Source: Kangiella shandongensis | GTDB taxonomy: Bacteria; Pseudomonadota; Gammaproteobacteria; Enterobacterales; Kangiellaceae | Assembly (NCBI RefSeq): GCF_020005365.1 | Contig: NZ_JACNML010000005.1 | Location: forward strand, 1 to 64,000 | DNA length: 64,000 bases | Direction: 5' to 3' | Part shown: piece by piece, positions 43,020 to 53,018 of the stretch | Numbering within the stretch: the first letter of the stretch is position 1 | Layout: every line of letters begins with the position of its first letter | Position numbers and translations under genes: made by a program | The notes under the pieces: model-generated | What the model was told of the DNA's origin: nothing | Databases searched by the model: none | The model's input: only the letters and a program-made list of their open reading frames with translations

Positions 43020-44236
43020 TGAAACGTGTGGTCGTGACGGGTATGTCGGGTATTACCGCCTTCGGTGATAACTGGGAAACCATTTCCAGTCAATTGAAAG
43101 CGGGTAACAATGCCGTGAAATTTATGCCCGAGTGGGAGCAGTGCGAAGGGCTACGGACCAGTCTGGCCGCGCCCGTCGATTATCAGTTCCCGAAACTGCC
43201 ACGTAAAAAAATTCGCAGCATGGGCCGCGTCTCCTTGCTCGCCACCTGCGCCACACAAAAGGCCCTTGAACAAGCTGGACTACTAGAGCATGAAGCACTG
43301 ACCAATGGTGCAACCGGGATCGCTTATGGCTCATCGTCCGGCAGTACCCGGACGATACCTGTCTTTGGCGATCTCATAAAAGGCGGACCTATGACTGGGT
43401 TCACTTCAACCTCTTACGTTGAAATGATGAGCCACACGGCTCCGGTTAACATGGGCGTCTTCTTTGGTACGAAAGGACGCATTATTCCGACCAGTAGCGC
43501 CTGTACTTCCGGTAGCCAGGGCATTGGTTATGCTTACGAGGCGATTAAATACGGTCGTCAAAAAGCGATGATTGCAGGTGGTGCAGAAGAATTGTGCATC
43601 ACTCAAGGGGCAGTTTTCGATTCACTGTTTGCGACTTCAATTAAGAATGATGCTCCAGAAACTACGCCCAAACCTTTCGATAAACATCGCGACGGACTGG
43701 TCATAGGTGAGGGTGCTGCCACCCTGATTCTGGAAGAGTACGAGCATGCAAAAGCACGCAATGCTCCTATTCTGGCTGAGATTGTTGGCTTTGGCTGTAA
43801 CTCTGACGGTGCTCATGTTACCCAGCCACAAAAAGATACGATGGCTGTCGCCATGCAATTAGCTCTACAGGACACTGATATCAGCGCTGATGACATTGGC
43901 TATGTCAGTGCTCACGGTACGGCCACGGATCGCGGTGACGTCGCTGAAAGCCATGCCACTCGAGAGGTTTTCAAGCGTCCGGTTCCAATCAGCTCTTTAA
44001 AAAGCTATTTTGGTCACACCTTAGGTGCCTGTGGTGCAATCGAAGCCTGGCTTGCTATCGAAATGATGCGTCATAACTGGTACGCACCGACGGTTAACCT
44101 GACCGAGCAGGATCCAGAATGTGCCGAGTTGGACTATATCACTGAGACTGATCGCGAAATGGATCACCAGATGATTATGAGTAATAACTTTGCTTTCGGC
44201 GGTATCAATACATCTCTAATTTTTAAGAGAATGTAG
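43019..44236 (+). CDS. FabF-type beta-ketoacyl-ACP synthase 2 of the APE cluster
   Basis: The 405-residue enzyme has the nucleophile in TSSACTSGSQGIG (Cys162), SAHGTATDRGD and FGHTLGACGA for the catalytic histidines. It is the last gene of the cluster and differs clearly from the ketosynthase at 40606. Known APE systems also carry two ketosynthases; one extends the chain and the other is thought to start it, but which does which here cannot be told. Confidence 0.86.
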   Translation: MKRVVVTGMSGITAFGDNWETISSQLKAGNNAVKFMPEWEQCEGLRTSLAAPVDYQFPKLPRKKIRSMGRVSLLATCATQKALEQAGLLEHEALTNGATGIAYGSSSGSTRTIPVFGDLIKGGPMTGFTSTSYVEMMSHTAPVNMGVFFGTKGRIIPTSSACTSGSQGIGYAYEAIKYGRQKAMIAGGAEELCITQGAVFDSLFATSIKNDAPETTPKPFDKHRDGLVIGEGAATLILEEYEHAKARNAPILAEIVGFGCNSDGAHVTQPQKDTMAVAMQLALQDTDISADDIGYVSAHGTATDRGDVAESHATREVFKRPVPISSLKSYFGHTLGACGAIEAWLAIEMMRHNWYAPTVNLTEQDPECAELDYITETDREMDHQMIMSNNFAFGGINTSLIFKRM

Positions 44237-44257
44237 CAAACGGGCCTGATAGTAGGC

Positions 44258-44995
44258 CTAGTCTAATAGGCCCATGTCGCGTTTGATATCCAGAATATCC
44301 GAGTGGATGGCATCCTTGGCCACGCCGCGCTCGAGTAGATCCTGATACACCGACATAACCATTGGCTCAGAACCGCCAACGTAAATATCCATGTTACTGA
44401 TATCACTGTGATCCAACAGAAAGGCATGGTGAACAAAACCTTTACGCCCCTGCCATTCTTCATCCAGCCCCGATAACACCGGTACATAGGAAAAGTGCTC
44501 GTATTTATTGGCCCATTCACTGGGTTCGCGATGCAGGTATAGATCGGCCGAAGTTTGAGCCCCCCAATAAAGGATCAGCTCGCGATCAATGTTCTGCCAT
44601 AAAGCCGTTTTAATGACCGAGTGAAATGGCGCAAAGCCAGTACCACCAGCAATAAACACCGCTGGACGCTCGCTACCGGTCAATACACACTGACCGAAAG
44701 GCAGCTGCACCTTGACCCGATTCTGATGCTTTAACTGACTAATAATTTTATCGGCTTCGTCGTGGCCCGGTAAGCGGCGGATATGCAGTTCCAACACATC
44801 CTGCAGCGGTGAGCTGGCGATAGAAAACGGCCTTAAGGAACCGTCTTCCAGCTGCAGCATCAGATATTGACCCGCTGCGTACTCAGGCAGCTTACCTTCT
44901 ACCGGCTCCAATTCTACCCAGTAAACATCACGCCCTGCACGATGCACAGACGAGACTTCACATTCAATAAACTCAGCTTCTTTTTGTTCGGTCAT
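44258..44995 (-). CDS. fre: Fre-like NAD(P)H-flavin reductase
   Basis: The 245-residue protein is a ferredoxin-reductase-type flavin reductase with the flavin-binding RPFSIASSP, the nucleotide-binding FIAGGTGFAPFHSVI and YWGAQTSADLY. It reduces free flavins. It lies 12 bp after ubiD in the same direction, the order also seen in E. coli, which supports a link to UbiD, whose cofactor is a prenylated flavin. It is convergent with the end of the pigment cluster, 21 bp away. Confidence 0.88.
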   Translation of the reverse strand: MTEQKEAEFIECEVSSVHRAGRDVYWVELEPVEGKLPEYAAGQYLMLQLEDGSLRPFSIASSPLQDVLELHIRRLPGHDEADKIISQLKHQNRVKVQLPFGQCVLTGSERPAVFIAGGTGFAPFHSVIKTALWQNIDRELILYWGAQTSADLYLHREPSEWANKYEHFSYVPVLSGLDEEWQGRKGFVHHAFLLDHSDISNMDIYVGGSEPMVMSVYQDLLERGVAKDAIHSDILDIKRDMGLLD

Positions 44996-45007
44996 ACAAC
45001 CTCAATC

Positions 45008-46489
45008 TTATTTATCATCTGTAGGCTCGAGCTCCAACTCTTCCCACATGGTATCGACTTTGTCTTTAACCGTTTGATCCATGACAATCGGCTCACCCCA
45101 CTCACGATCGGTTTCTCCAGGCCATTTGTTAGTTGCATCAATCCCTAGCTTAGAGCCAAGCCCCGAAACTGGCGATGCAAAGTCCAGATAGTCAATCGGT
45201 GTATTATCGACCAAAGTACAGTCACGCGTTGGATCCACCCGTGTAGTTATGGCCCAAATCACGTCTTTCCAGTCACGTGTGTTGACATCATCATCCACCA
45301 CGATCACAAACTTGGTGTACATAAACTGGCGCAGAAACGACCAGACTCCCATCATCACGCGCTTGGCGTGACCCGGATATTGTTTCTTCATCGATACGAC
45401 CGCCAGGCGGTAAGAGCAGCCTTCCGGCGGTAAATAAAAGTCCACGATCTCAGGGAACTGTTTTTGCAGTATCGGTACAAACACTTCATTCAACGCTTCG
45501 CCCAGAATCGCAGGCTCATCCGGCGGACGCCCCGTATAGGTCGAGTGATAAATCGGGTTTTCCCGTTGCGTAATGCGCTCCACCGTAAACACCGGGAAGC
45601 TATCAATCTCATTATAGTAACCTGTGTGATCGCCATAAGGACCTTCGTCTGCCATCTCTCCCGGTTCGATATAACCTTCCAATACAAACTCAGCGGAAGA
45701 GGGCACCTGTAAGTCATTTCCGATCGACTTGATCACTTCGGTCTTCTGCCCACGCAATAAACCGGCAAAAGCGTACTCGCTCAGAGTATCCGGCACCGGC
45801 GTTACCGCCCCCAGAATCGTTGCTGGATCAGCGCCGAAAGCGACTGTTACAGGGAAACGTTCACCCGGATGCTTTTCGCACCAATCTTTAAAGTCCAGTG
45901 CACCGCCACGATGCGCCAACCAGCGCATGATGAGCTTGTTTTTTCCAATCACCTGCTGACGATAAATACCCAGATTCTGGCGTTTCTTATTCGGCCCTTT
46001 GGTGATAGTTAATCCCCAGGTCATCAAAGGTGCCGCATCACCCGGCCAACAGGTTTGTACTGGAATACTGGTTAAATCCACCGCATTACCCTCGATCACA
46101 ATTTCCTGACACGGCGCTTTCTTGACCTGCTTCGGCGCCATATTCATGACCTGCTTAAATATCGGCAACTGTTGCCAGGCATCTTTAAAACCCGACGGCG
46201 GCGTTGGCTCTTTTAAGAAAGCCAGCAATTCACCCAACTCACGCAAGCCCGTTAGATCTTCCTTGCCCATCGCTAAAGCAACACGACGCGTGGTACCGAA
46301 CAGATTGCCCAATACTGGCACCGAATGCCCCTTGACGTTTTCGAACAGTATAGCTGGACCGCCAGCTCTCAAGGTACGATCACAAATCTCCGTCATCTCA
46401 AGATAGGGATCAACCTCCATCGAGACACGTTTTAATTCGCCCATCGACTCAAGCTTTTCGATAAAGTCACGCAGATCTTTGTATTGCAT
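45008..46489 (-). CDS. ubiD: UbiD, prenyl-FMN-dependent decarboxylase of ubiquinone synthesis
   Basis: UbiD decarboxylates 3-octaprenyl-4-hydroxybenzoate. The start at 46489 gives [22 protein letters not shown], the usual N-terminus, and 493 residues, close to the E. coli length; the longer frame upstream is not needed. Family blocks are [43 protein letters not shown] and [19 protein letters not shown] text near 370. The companion ubiX is not in the window. Confidence 0.93.
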   Translation of the reverse strand: MQYKDLRDFIEKLESMGELKRVSMEVDPYLEMTEICDRTLRAGGPAILFENVKGHSVPVLGNLFGTTRRVALAMGKEDLTGLRELGELLAFLKEPTPPSGFKDAWQQLPIFKQVMNMAPKQVKKAPCQEIVIEGNAVDLTSIPVQTCWPGDAAPLMTWGLTITKGPNKKRQNLGIYRQQVIGKNKLIMRWLAHRGGALDFKDWCEKHPGERFPVTVAFGADPATILGAVTPVPDTLSEYAFAGLLRGQKTEVIKSIGNDLQVPSSAEFVLEGYIEPGEMADEGPYGDHTGYYNEIDSFPVFTVERITQRENPIYHSTYTGRPPDEPAILGEALNEVFVPILQKQFPEIVDFYLPPEGCSYRLAVVSMKKQYPGHAKRVMMGVWSFLRQFMYTKFVIVVDDDVNTRDWKDVIWAITTRVDPTRDCTLVDNTPIDYLDFASPVSGLGSKLGIDATNKWPGETDREWGEPIVMDQTVKDKVDTMWEELELEPTDDK

Positions 46490-46562
46490 GGGATTGGGGG
46501 TTGTTTGATATTTGGGGTATTTTATCAGATTGGGCTTCAATACCTAAGGAATGATTTAATTG

Positions 46563-46820
46563 TTACTTTGGTGAAAATTTTCCACCGCTTAATTCTCTTC
46601 TATCTTTTTTGAAGTCTTCGGTATAGGTTCCTGTTCTATTTCTAGTTCTAGCTTTTCGAGATTTCCTTGTCTCACTACGTTTTTTCTTAGTAAGCTTAAC
46701 TTTATTAAATTCTAATAAGACGTTTTGATTAATTTCTTTATCCGTTAACCCTGGATTATCTTTCTTCACTTTGAAATACAGGGTCTTTAATAATTTTTCA
46801 TCAGATTTAGTTACCTTCAT
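46563..46820 (-). CDS. Small lysine-rich hypothetical protein
   Basis: The 85-residue protein is very basic, with the segment KLTKKKRSETRKSRKARTRNR at about 43-63 and no membrane or signal region. It could bind nucleic acid, but no family is recognised. The coding stretch is more AT-rich than its neighbours. It stands alone between ubiD and a 479-bp gene-free gap, so it may be an accessory gene or a chance ORF. Confidence 0.4.
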   Translation of the reverse strand: MKVTKSDEKLLKTLYFKVKKDNPGLTDKEINQNVLLEFNKVKLTKKKRSETRKSRKARTRNRTGTYTEDFKKDRRELSGGKFSPK

Positions 46821-47299
46821 ACTGAAATATTAGCATAAGAAATGTTGATGTTCATTTTCTTTGTATGTCCAAAGAAAACGAACCAAAAGAAAAGACACCC
46901 GATATTTAGGTCATTCTTCGAATAACTTCCTTCATAATTTCAAGTAATTTAACGCACCACGAATTACATCACATCCCTGTGCTGAAATTTGTTATTCAAA
47001 TCTTCCACGATTTAAATTGCTATTACTTGGATAATTACTCAGCTAAATATAAGGGAACCAACCCGAGGCAAGCCGAAGGGACATTTGTCTGTACTAAAAC
47101 AGTAAAAATTGATTTTTAGTCGTTTTTGCGAGGCAGTGTCGTAAAAGTTAAGACTATTGGCAAAATATCCCTTTACGAAAAATAAAGATTTTTCTTTCTA
47201 GGCGAGGCGTAGTAAGGTTTTTAATAACGAGTTTACATTCAGTAAATGAGGAAATTAAAAACCTTGCTACAACAATGCATAGGAAGAAAAAGATTATTT
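46821..47299. other. 479-bp gene-free region between the small basic ORF and rho
   Basis: No gene is supported here. It contains a small perfect stem TTTTCTTT (46855-46862) with AAAGAAAA (46871-46878), a run of AT-rich sequence with no open frame of note, and a long imperfect inverted repeat at 47178-47301 next to the rho stop codon. Nothing else was recognised. Confidence 0.7.
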
Positions 47300-47301
47300 T
47301 T
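47178..47301. repeat. Long imperfect inverted repeat at the 3' end of rho
   Basis: The arm 47178-47225 matches the reverse complement of 47254-47301 over about 48 bases with several mismatches (shared AAAAATAA, TTTTTCTT, GTAG-AAGGTTTTTAAT). The loop holds a smaller stem, TTTAC-ATTCA-GTAAA. The right arm reaches the rho stop codon. It could be a long transcript-end hairpin or a MITE-like relic. Confidence 0.65.
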
Positions 47302-48556
47302 ACTTTTTCATTGAGGTGAAGAACTCATCATTCGTCTTCGTCATCGCCATCTTATCGATCAAGAATTCAATCGCGTCTAACTCATCCATTGGATGTAAGA
47401 TTTTGCGTAAAATCCACATCTTTTGCAGTTCTTCCTGGGTCGTTAATAGATCTTCTTTACGTGAGCCGGAGCGGTTAAAGTCAATCGCTGGGAAGACGCG
47501 TTTTTCTGCGATCTTACGCGACAGGTGGAGCTCCATATTACCCGTACCTTTAAACTCTTCGTAGATCACTTCATCCATCTTAGAGCCAGTATCGACAAGA
47601 GCCGTCGCAATAATCGTTAAGCTACCGCCTTCTTCGATATTACGTGCTGCACCGAAGAAACGCTTTGGACGCTGCAATGCGTTTGCATCCACACCACCAG
47701 TTAGTACTTTACCGGACGAAGGGACGACGGTGTTATACGCACGGGCCAGGCGAGTAATCGAATCGAGTAAAATAACCACGTCTTTCTTGTGCTCGACTAA
47801 TCGTTTCGCTTTTTCGATCACCATCTCTGCAACCTGGACGTGACGTGCTGCTGGCTCATCAAAAGTAGAAGCAACCACTTCACCCTTCACTGAACGCTCC
47901 ATTTCTGTTACTTCTTCTGGACGTTCGTCAATAAGAAGTACGATAAGCATACACTCAGGATGGTTGTTAGTAATCGATTGAGCGATGTTCTGCAACATCA
48001 TGGTCTTACCGGCTTTCGGCGGCGAAACGATTAATGCTCGCTGACCTTTACCAATCGGTGCGGCCAGATCAATGACACGGGCAGTAATATCTTCTGTTGA
48101 ACCATTACCACGCTCCATACGCATACGATCATCTGGGTGTAATGGCGTTAAGTTTTCAAATAATAGTTTACGGCGAGAGTTTTCGGGGCTGTCGTAGTTA
48201 ATTTCTGCGACTTTCAATAGGGCAAAATAGCGTTCCTGATCTTTAGGTGGGCGTATTTTGCCGAAAATGGTATCACCCGTTCGTAAGTTAAAGCGTCTGA
48301 TTTGACTTGGCGAAACGTAAATATCGTCTGGACCGGCCAAATAAGATCCTTCCGCTGAACGCAAGAAACCAAAACCATCGGGTAAAATTTCTAATACTCC
48401 GCCACCAAAAATATCTTCGCCACTTTTGGCATGATTTTTTAGGAGGCCGAAGATGATGTCCTGTTTGCGCATACGCGCCATGTGCTCAAGACCAACGGCT
48501 TTCGCCATTTCAGACAGTTCTCGAGCGGATTTCTGCTTTAATTCTGTAAGATTCAT
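47300..48556 (-). CDS. rho: Transcription termination factor Rho
   Basis: Rho is the hexameric RNA helicase that ends transcription. The 418-residue protein has the N-terminal [17 protein letters not shown] helix, RNA-binding GFGFLR (61-66), Walker A SPPKAGKT (178-185) and [13 protein letters not shown]. It is near full identity in core motifs to gammaproteobacterial Rho and has no extra insertion. trxA lies upstream on the same strand. Confidence 0.97.
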   Translation of the reverse strand: MNLTELKQKSARELSEMAKAVGLEHMARMRKQDIIFGLLKNHAKSGEDIFGGGVLEILPDGFGFLRSAEGSYLAGPDDIYVSPSQIRRFNLRTGDTIFGKIRPPKDQERYFALLKVAEINYDSPENSRRKLLFENLTPLHPDDRMRMERGNGSTEDITARVIDLAAPIGKGQRALIVSPPKAGKTMMLQNIAQSITNNHPECMLIVLLIDERPEEVTEMERSVKGEVVASTFDEPAARHVQVAEMVIEKAKRLVEHKKDVVILLDSITRLARAYNTVVPSSGKVLTGGVDANALQRPKRFFGAARNIEEGGSLTIIATALVDTGSKMDEVIYEEFKGTGNMELHLSRKIAEKRVFPAIDFNRSGSRKEDLLTTQEELQKMWILRKILHPMDELDAIEFLIDKMAMTKTNDEFFTSMKK

Positions 48557-48765
48557 AATGTTGAATGATTTTTCTCTGACGCATTGATAGACAATGCTAC
48601 CTGTTCCCGTGAAATTTGTGTTTGGAGTAGAAACGGAGTTTGCCCGTGGGCTTATTTTAGGACGCTGTGTTCAGCAAGGTTAAATGTAGCACTAGATGAT
48701 TGAGGTGTCTAGCTTTTTAGGTTAACTATTGAACAACACCAGGTAAAAATACGATCAAGATCAAC

Positions 48766-48789
48766 AAAAAGAGGCCATAGCCTCTTTTT
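48766..48789 (-). terminator. Intrinsic terminator of trxA
   Basis: AAAAAGAGGC and GCCTCTTTTT flank a four-base loop, just after the trxA stop on the minus strand, with the T-run on the correct side for leftward transcription. It separates trxA from rho. Confidence 0.85.
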
Positions 48790-48804
48790 GCGATAACACC
48801 AATA

Positions 48805-49131
48805 TTAAATGTTGCTGTCGATAAAGGCCATCAGTTGTGACTTTGATACAGCGCCAACTTTAGTCGCTTCGACGTTACCACCCTTGAAAAGCATCAGGGT
48901 AGGAATACCACGAATGCCATACTTTGGCGGCGTATCGCCGTTTTCATCAATGTTCAATTTAGCAACTTTAACTTTGCCCTCGTAGGACTCAGCAATTTCA
49001 TTCAGAATTGGAGCAATCATTTTACAAGGACCACACCACTCAGCCCAATAATCAACCAACACCGGGCTATCCGAATTAATCACTTCTGCTTCAAAGTTAT
49101 CGTCAGTTAACTTAACAATTTTGTCACTCAT
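48805..49131 (-). CDS. trxA: Thioredoxin 1
   Basis: The 108-residue protein is a single thioredoxin domain with the redox motif WCGPC (Cys33, Cys36) and the cis-proline block [11 protein letters not shown]. It is cytosolic and reduces protein disulfides. It sits between rho and divergent rhlB, the usual gammaproteobacterial arrangement. Confidence 0.97.
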   Translation of the reverse strand: MSDKIVKLTDDNFEAEVINSDSPVLVDYWAEWCGPCKMIAPILNEIAESYEGKVKVAKLNIDENGDTPPKYGIRGIPTLMLFKGGNVEATKVGAVSKSQLMAFIDSNI

Positions 49132-49243
49132 TTAAATATTCTCCTGCTAATTCACTTGCGCTTGGCAATCATCAGACGCACAATGGCTCTATTTGATACA
49201 ATGACTTGCGATTTTGCAAGCATCCAACGGTAAAAATTTATAC

Positions 49244-50485
49244 ATGGACAAATCACATTTATCCGATACACGATTCAGCGACCTGGGGCTACACCCCAAA
49301 TTGCTCTCAGCAATCAACGATCTGGGCTTCCAGTATTGTACGCCTATTCAGGCTAAAACATTACCCTTACTACTTAAAGGACAAAATGTTGCTGGGCAAG
49401 CACAAACCGGTACTGGAAAAACCATCGCTTTTCTGCTTGGGGTCATGAACGATATACTAACTCTACCTGAAATTGAAGGTCGTCGTGCCAATGAGCCTCG
49501 CTCAATCATCATTGCGCCAACTCGAGAGCTGGCAGTACAGATTGCTAAAGATGCCTTGAAGCTGGCCAAGCATACTAAACTCAAGATTCGGGTAGTATAT
49601 GGGGGCGAAGATCACGAAAAACAACGTCGCCAACTGGAAAATGGGGTCGACATTTTGATTGGTACCACCGGCCGCCTGATCGACTATTTAAAGCAAGGCG
49701 CTTATGGCCTTGAGGCCATCGATAGCGTGGTACTGGATGAAGCTGATCGTATGTTTGATCTCGGTTTTATCAAGGATATTCGTTATCTATTCCGCCGTAT
49801 GCCAGCGGCTAACGATCGCCTCAACATGCTTTTCTCTGCGACCTTGTCACACCGTGTGCAGGAGTTGGCCTATGAACATATGCATAACCCTCAACATGTC
49901 CAGGTAGCGGCTGAGCAAATCACCGTAAAGAAAATTCGTGAAGCGCTTTTCTACCCGAGCCGGGATGAATCACTTCCCCTGTTAGTGGGCCTTATGAAAC
50001 GGCTGAAACCAGCGCGTACCATCGTCTTTACCAATACCAAAAGAGCGGCAGAACACGTTTGGGCCTGTTTGCGCGGCAATGATATTCCAGCCGGTTTATT
50101 GACGGGTGATGTTCACCAGAAGAAACGCTTGAAGCTTTTAGACGATTTAAAAAATAATGAGGTCAATGTATTGGTCTGCACCGATGTTGCAGCACGCGGA
50201 CTGCATATTGACGGAGTGACTCACGTCTTTAACTATCACCTGCCTGACGATGCTGAAGATTATGTCCATCGTATTGGGCGTACTGCTCGTGCTGGTGCAG
50301 AGGGTGACGCGGTGAGTTTTGCCGGTGAAGACTTTGCCATGAACCTTACGGCTATCGAAGAATACGTTGGCCACGAATTGCCCAAGCTCGAAATCAAGCC
50401 CGAGTACCTGGCAGAATTAAAACCTTCGGTTCCATTAAAACAAAAACGACGTCACCCATCACAACGTCGTCACTCAAAACACTAA
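49244..50485 (+). CDS. rhlB: RhlB, DEAD-box RNA helicase of the degradosome
   Basis: RhlB unwinds RNA for the degradosome. The start ATG 49244 gives [21 protein letters not shown], the standard N-terminus; the TTG at 49214 is less likely. The 413-residue protein has the Q-motif region, AQTGTGKT (53-60), PTRELA, DEAD (165-168), FSATL and [10 protein letters not shown], with a basic C-tail rich in Lys, Arg and His. Confidence 0.95.
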   Translation: MDKSHLSDTRFSDLGLHPKLLSAINDLGFQYCTPIQAKTLPLLLKGQNVAGQAQTGTGKTIAFLLGVMNDILTLPEIEGRRANEPRSIIIAPTRELAVQIAKDALKLAKHTKLKIRVVYGGEDHEKQRRQLENGVDILIGTTGRLIDYLKQGAYGLEAIDSVVLDEADRMFDLGFIKDIRYLFRRMPAANDRLNMLFSATLSHRVQELAYEHMHNPQHVQVAAEQITVKKIREALFYPSRDESLPLLVGLMKRLKPARTIVFTNTKRAAEHVWACLRGNDIPAGLLTGDVHQKKRLKLLDDLKNNEVNVLVCTDVAARGLHIDGVTHVFNYHLPDDAEDYVHRIGRTARAGAEGDAVSFAGEDFAMNLTAIEEYVGHELPKLEIKPEYLAELKPSVPLKQKRRHPSQRRHSKH

Positions 50486-50492
50486 CCTTATC

Positions 50493-50518
50493 GAGCCTGT
50501 GACTTTGCTTACAGGCTC
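50493..50518 (+). terminator. Stem-loop after rhlB
   Basis: GAGCCTGT (50493-50500) pairs with ACAGGCTC (50511-50518) across a 10-nt loop, eight bases after the stop. There is no T-tract, so it may be a processing stem and not a full terminator. Confidence 0.4.
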
Positions 50519-50555
50519 ACACAGCAACTGCCAAATAACTCACCGTTCAACCCGC

Positions 50556-50570
50556 TGACACACAGTGTCA
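50556..50570. promoter_or_regulatory. Palindrome TGACACACAGTGTCA upstream of the phosphodiesterase gene
   Basis: A perfect six-base inverted repeat around ACA lies 70-84 bp upstream of the ATG at 50640. It is a possible operator; no known consensus is matched with confidence. Confidence 0.3.
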
Positions 50571-50639
50571 CGGTAACTTAAAACGATCTTCATACATTCT
50601 CCGTAAGCTACATCCTTCATATAGCAAAGGGAGAACCTT

Positions 50640-51881
50640 ATGAAACTGTGTCACTTGTTCTTATTCGCCGCAACTGTTTTATCCGCATATCCAGCAACGG
50701 CAAAAAAAGATGTCTCATCGCGTCATAAAGACAAATCCAGCGTAGAGTTGGGGCCCAGACCTTTTTATCTACTCAACGATATGGATGACGGTCCACTAAA
50801 ACGTCGGTTACAAGCCTGTGCCGCTAAGAAAAGACATTATAAGTCATCTGAATTTTCCATCGGTCATCGCGGTGCACCGTTGCAATTCCCTGAACACACC
50901 AGGGAATCCTATGTGGCAGCCGCACAAATGGGTGCCGGTGTGCTGGAATGCGACGTTACCTTCACCAGTGACAAAGAGCTGGTCTGCCGCCACTCACAGT
51001 GCGACCTTCACACCACTACTAACATTCTTGGTACTGCCTTAGCGAGCAAGTGCTCACAACCCTTCATCCCCGCCGATCCGACAACAGGTACTCCAGCGCA
51101 GGCTCGCTGCTGCACCTCAGACATCACACTTCAAGAATTCAAAAGTCTTGAAGGAAAAATGGATGCTTATAATCCACATGCGACTACTGCCGAGGACTAT
51201 ATGCAGGGCACAGCTAACTGGCGCACCGACTTGTATGCCTCAACCGGTACTCTGATGACGCACGCTGAAAGCATCGAGCTTTTTAAAACTCTTGGCGTAA
51301 AGTTTACACCCGAGCTAAAAACACCACAAGTTACAATGCCTTATCAGGGCATGAGCCAGCAGGACTATGCGCAAAAAATGATCGATGAATATAAGCGGGC
51401 TGGAGTGAAACTGAAGGACATCTATCCACAATCTTTTAACCGTGCCGATGTAGAATATTGGATTACAAGCGAGCCTCAACTGGCGGATAGCACCGTCTAC
51501 CTCGATGATCGTATGGATACGGATCCCAACTATGTGCCAAGCCTCATTGATATGTTTGCTCTTCGTGTCACAGGTATCGAGATAGTGGCGCCGCCGCTTT
51601 GGGCGTTAGTCACTTTGGATGACGATAATAATATCGTACCGTCAGATTATGCGCTCTATGCCAAGCAGGCAGGACTTAAAATCATCACATGGACGCTGGA
51701 GCGATCAGGCCCGCTACAAACAGGCGGTGGTTGGTATTACCAAACCGTTACTGACGCTGTTGATAATGATGGCGATATGCTTGTGCTGCTCGATGTGTTA
51801 GCGCAGGACGTTGGTGTGATGGGTGTTTTCTCTGACTGGCCAGCGACAACAACCTTTTATGCCAATTGCGCTGGACGGTGA
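50640..51881 (+). CDS. Secreted glycerophosphodiester phosphodiesterase
   Basis: The enzyme cleaves glycerophosphodiesters to glycerol 3-phosphate and an alcohol. The 413-residue protein has a signal peptide ([21 protein letters not shown]), then the GDPD active-site set: GHRGAP (His76, Arg77), [10 protein letters not shown] (Glu103, Asp105) and CRHS (His118). The long body and the extra cysteines (CDLHTT, ARCCTSD) fit the larger periplasmic or extracellular GDPD group. AGGGAG precedes the ATG. It is a single gene. Confidence 0.88.
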   Translation: MKLCHLFLFAATVLSAYPATAKKDVSSRHKDKSSVELGPRPFYLLNDMDDGPLKRRLQACAAKKRHYKSSEFSIGHRGAPLQFPEHTRESYVAAAQMGAGVLECDVTFTSDKELVCRHSQCDLHTTTNILGTALASKCSQPFIPADPTTGTPAQARCCTSDITLQEFKSLEGKMDAYNPHATTAEDYMQGTANWRTDLYASTGTLMTHAESIELFKTLGVKFTPELKTPQVTMPYQGMSQQDYAQKMIDEYKRAGVKLKDIYPQSFNRADVEYWITSEPQLADSTVYLDDRMDTDPNYVPSLIDMFALRVTGIEIVAPPLWALVTLDDDNNIVPSDYALYAKQAGLKIITWTLERSGPLQTGGGWYYQTVTDAVDNDGDMLVLLDVLAQDVGVMGVFSDWPATTTFYANCAGR

Positions 51882-52051
51882 CAATATAGGGGATACTCAC
51901 TCGACCCACGACATCCCAGATTTTTGTTAATTAGTTCTCATTTATCTAAAGAACTTTGTCCTGGTTATATTTTGTTACAAGCTCTGACTTCATTTTTACA
52001 CAACATTTTTGATACTCTCGAGACTCACTTAATATAAGAAAGGACTAAATA

Positions 52052-52330
52052 ATGTTTAAACCATTGATAATTATAGGGCTATCTTTCGCATTTGTCGGCT
52101 GCGCGACTACGTCTTCTGAAACCGCAAGCACTGCTCAGAACTCTAAGAAGCAAGTAGCTCAATCTGATGAAGAGAAGCCTAAAGTAATTTGTCAAAAAAC
52201 ACATCGGGTGGGTACTCATTTTAAAAAGTTGCAGTGCTGGACTAAAGAGGAATATGTTCTCAAGCAGCAACGAGACAAAGAAGAAGTGCGTCAACTCCAG
52301 CGTTCGACAATGACTCCTCCTGAGCAATAA
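52052..52330 (+). CDS. Small lipoprotein of unknown function
   Basis: The 92-residue protein has a lipobox FVGC (Cys17) and a hydrophilic tail with KVICQKTHRVGTHFKKLQCW and many Gln/Lys/Glu residues. Two cysteines (in ICQ and LQCW) could form a disulfide. AAAGGA precedes the ATG. No family is recognised beyond the lipoprotein signal. Confidence 0.65.
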   Translation: MFKPLIIIGLSFAFVGCATTSSETASTAQNSKKQVAQSDEEKPKVICQKTHRVGTHFKKLQCWTKEEYVLKQQRDKEEVRQLQRSTMTPPEQ

Positions 52331-52355
52331 TAAATTAACGTTGACAGTTGAGCTG

Positions 52356-52393
52356 AGCGCCAGCCGAGCTATTTAGCTGGCGCTTATTGTTTT
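52356..52393 (+). terminator. Terminator-like stem after the small lipoprotein gene
   Basis: AGCGCCAGC (52356-52364) pairs with GCTGGCGCT (52376-52384), followed by TATTGTTTT. It lies 25 bp after the stop codon. Confidence 0.65.
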
Positions 52394-52512
52394 GCCCCTC
52401 ATTTTTAAATTAAACCTTCGAGTAATACTTTCGATTTAACCCAATATCTCAGCAATCATACATTAAGAAAAGACCACCCTTCATAACCTTTGAAAAGCTC
52501 TAAACTACTTGG

Positions 52513-53010
52513 CTACTTCCACTTTTCAACAACATTCTTGATTCTTCCCTCTCGTCGGCCAACATGAGCCTTAATTTGCTCCGCCAACTCAAAGTGCTTC
52601 TTCTCTTTATCGGTTTCAATGATTAGATCAGGTACTGTAACCGGGTTACGCTCTTCATCGAATGCGACCAGGGTAAAGTGCGCAGTTGTACTCAGTACAT
52701 CCCCTTCGTCACCACCTTTATCAACAAACACATCGGTGCGAACCATCATTGAACTCGAGCCAACCAATACTACTTTGGCCACAGTCTTAATTCGATCACC
52801 GACAAAAATAGGACGTTTAAAAATAACACGCTCTACCGAGGCCGTTGACACCGTTCGACCTGAATATCGAATCGCTGCTAAAGCTGCTGTCGAATCCATA
52901 ATAGCCAACAGCTCACCACCAAACATGTTGCCATAAGGGTTGCTCTGGTTAGGAAAAACAAAGTTCCAGGTTTCGATGGCTTCCGAAGGTTTACGCTCAC
53001 GCTCTGACAT
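52513..53010 (-). CDS. Acyl-CoA thioesterase (hotdog, YciA/BFIT-like)
   Basis: The 165-residue protein has the hotdog thioesterase block NPYGNMFGGELLAIMDSTAALAA, the ERVIFKRPIFVGDRIKTVA strand pair and HFTLVAFDEERNPV. This pattern fits single-domain acyl-CoA thioesterases that hydrolyse fatty acyl-CoA. It is cytosolic. It lies nine bp after the hydrolase gene in the same direction. Confidence 0.85.
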   Translation of the reverse strand: MSERERKPSEAIETWNFVFPNQSNPYGNMFGGELLAIMDSTAALAAIRYSGRTVSTASVERVIFKRPIFVGDRIKTVAKVVLVGSSSMMVRTDVFVDKGGDEGDVLSTTAHFTLVAFDEERNPVTVPDLIIETDKEKKHFELAEQIKAHVGRREGRIKNVVEKWK

Positions 53011-53018
53011 AGTTGTAC

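Noticed and set aside
44236-44258. Bidirectional terminator between the pigment cluster and fre
   Set aside because: GGGCCT and AGGCCC elements are present but the stem is short and the right arm lies inside the end of fre; there is no T-tract.
46855-46878. TTTTCTTT/AAAGAAAA stem as a terminator
   Set aside because: The stem is all A-T apart from one G-C pair, is far from the end of any gene on the proper strand, and has no T-tract.
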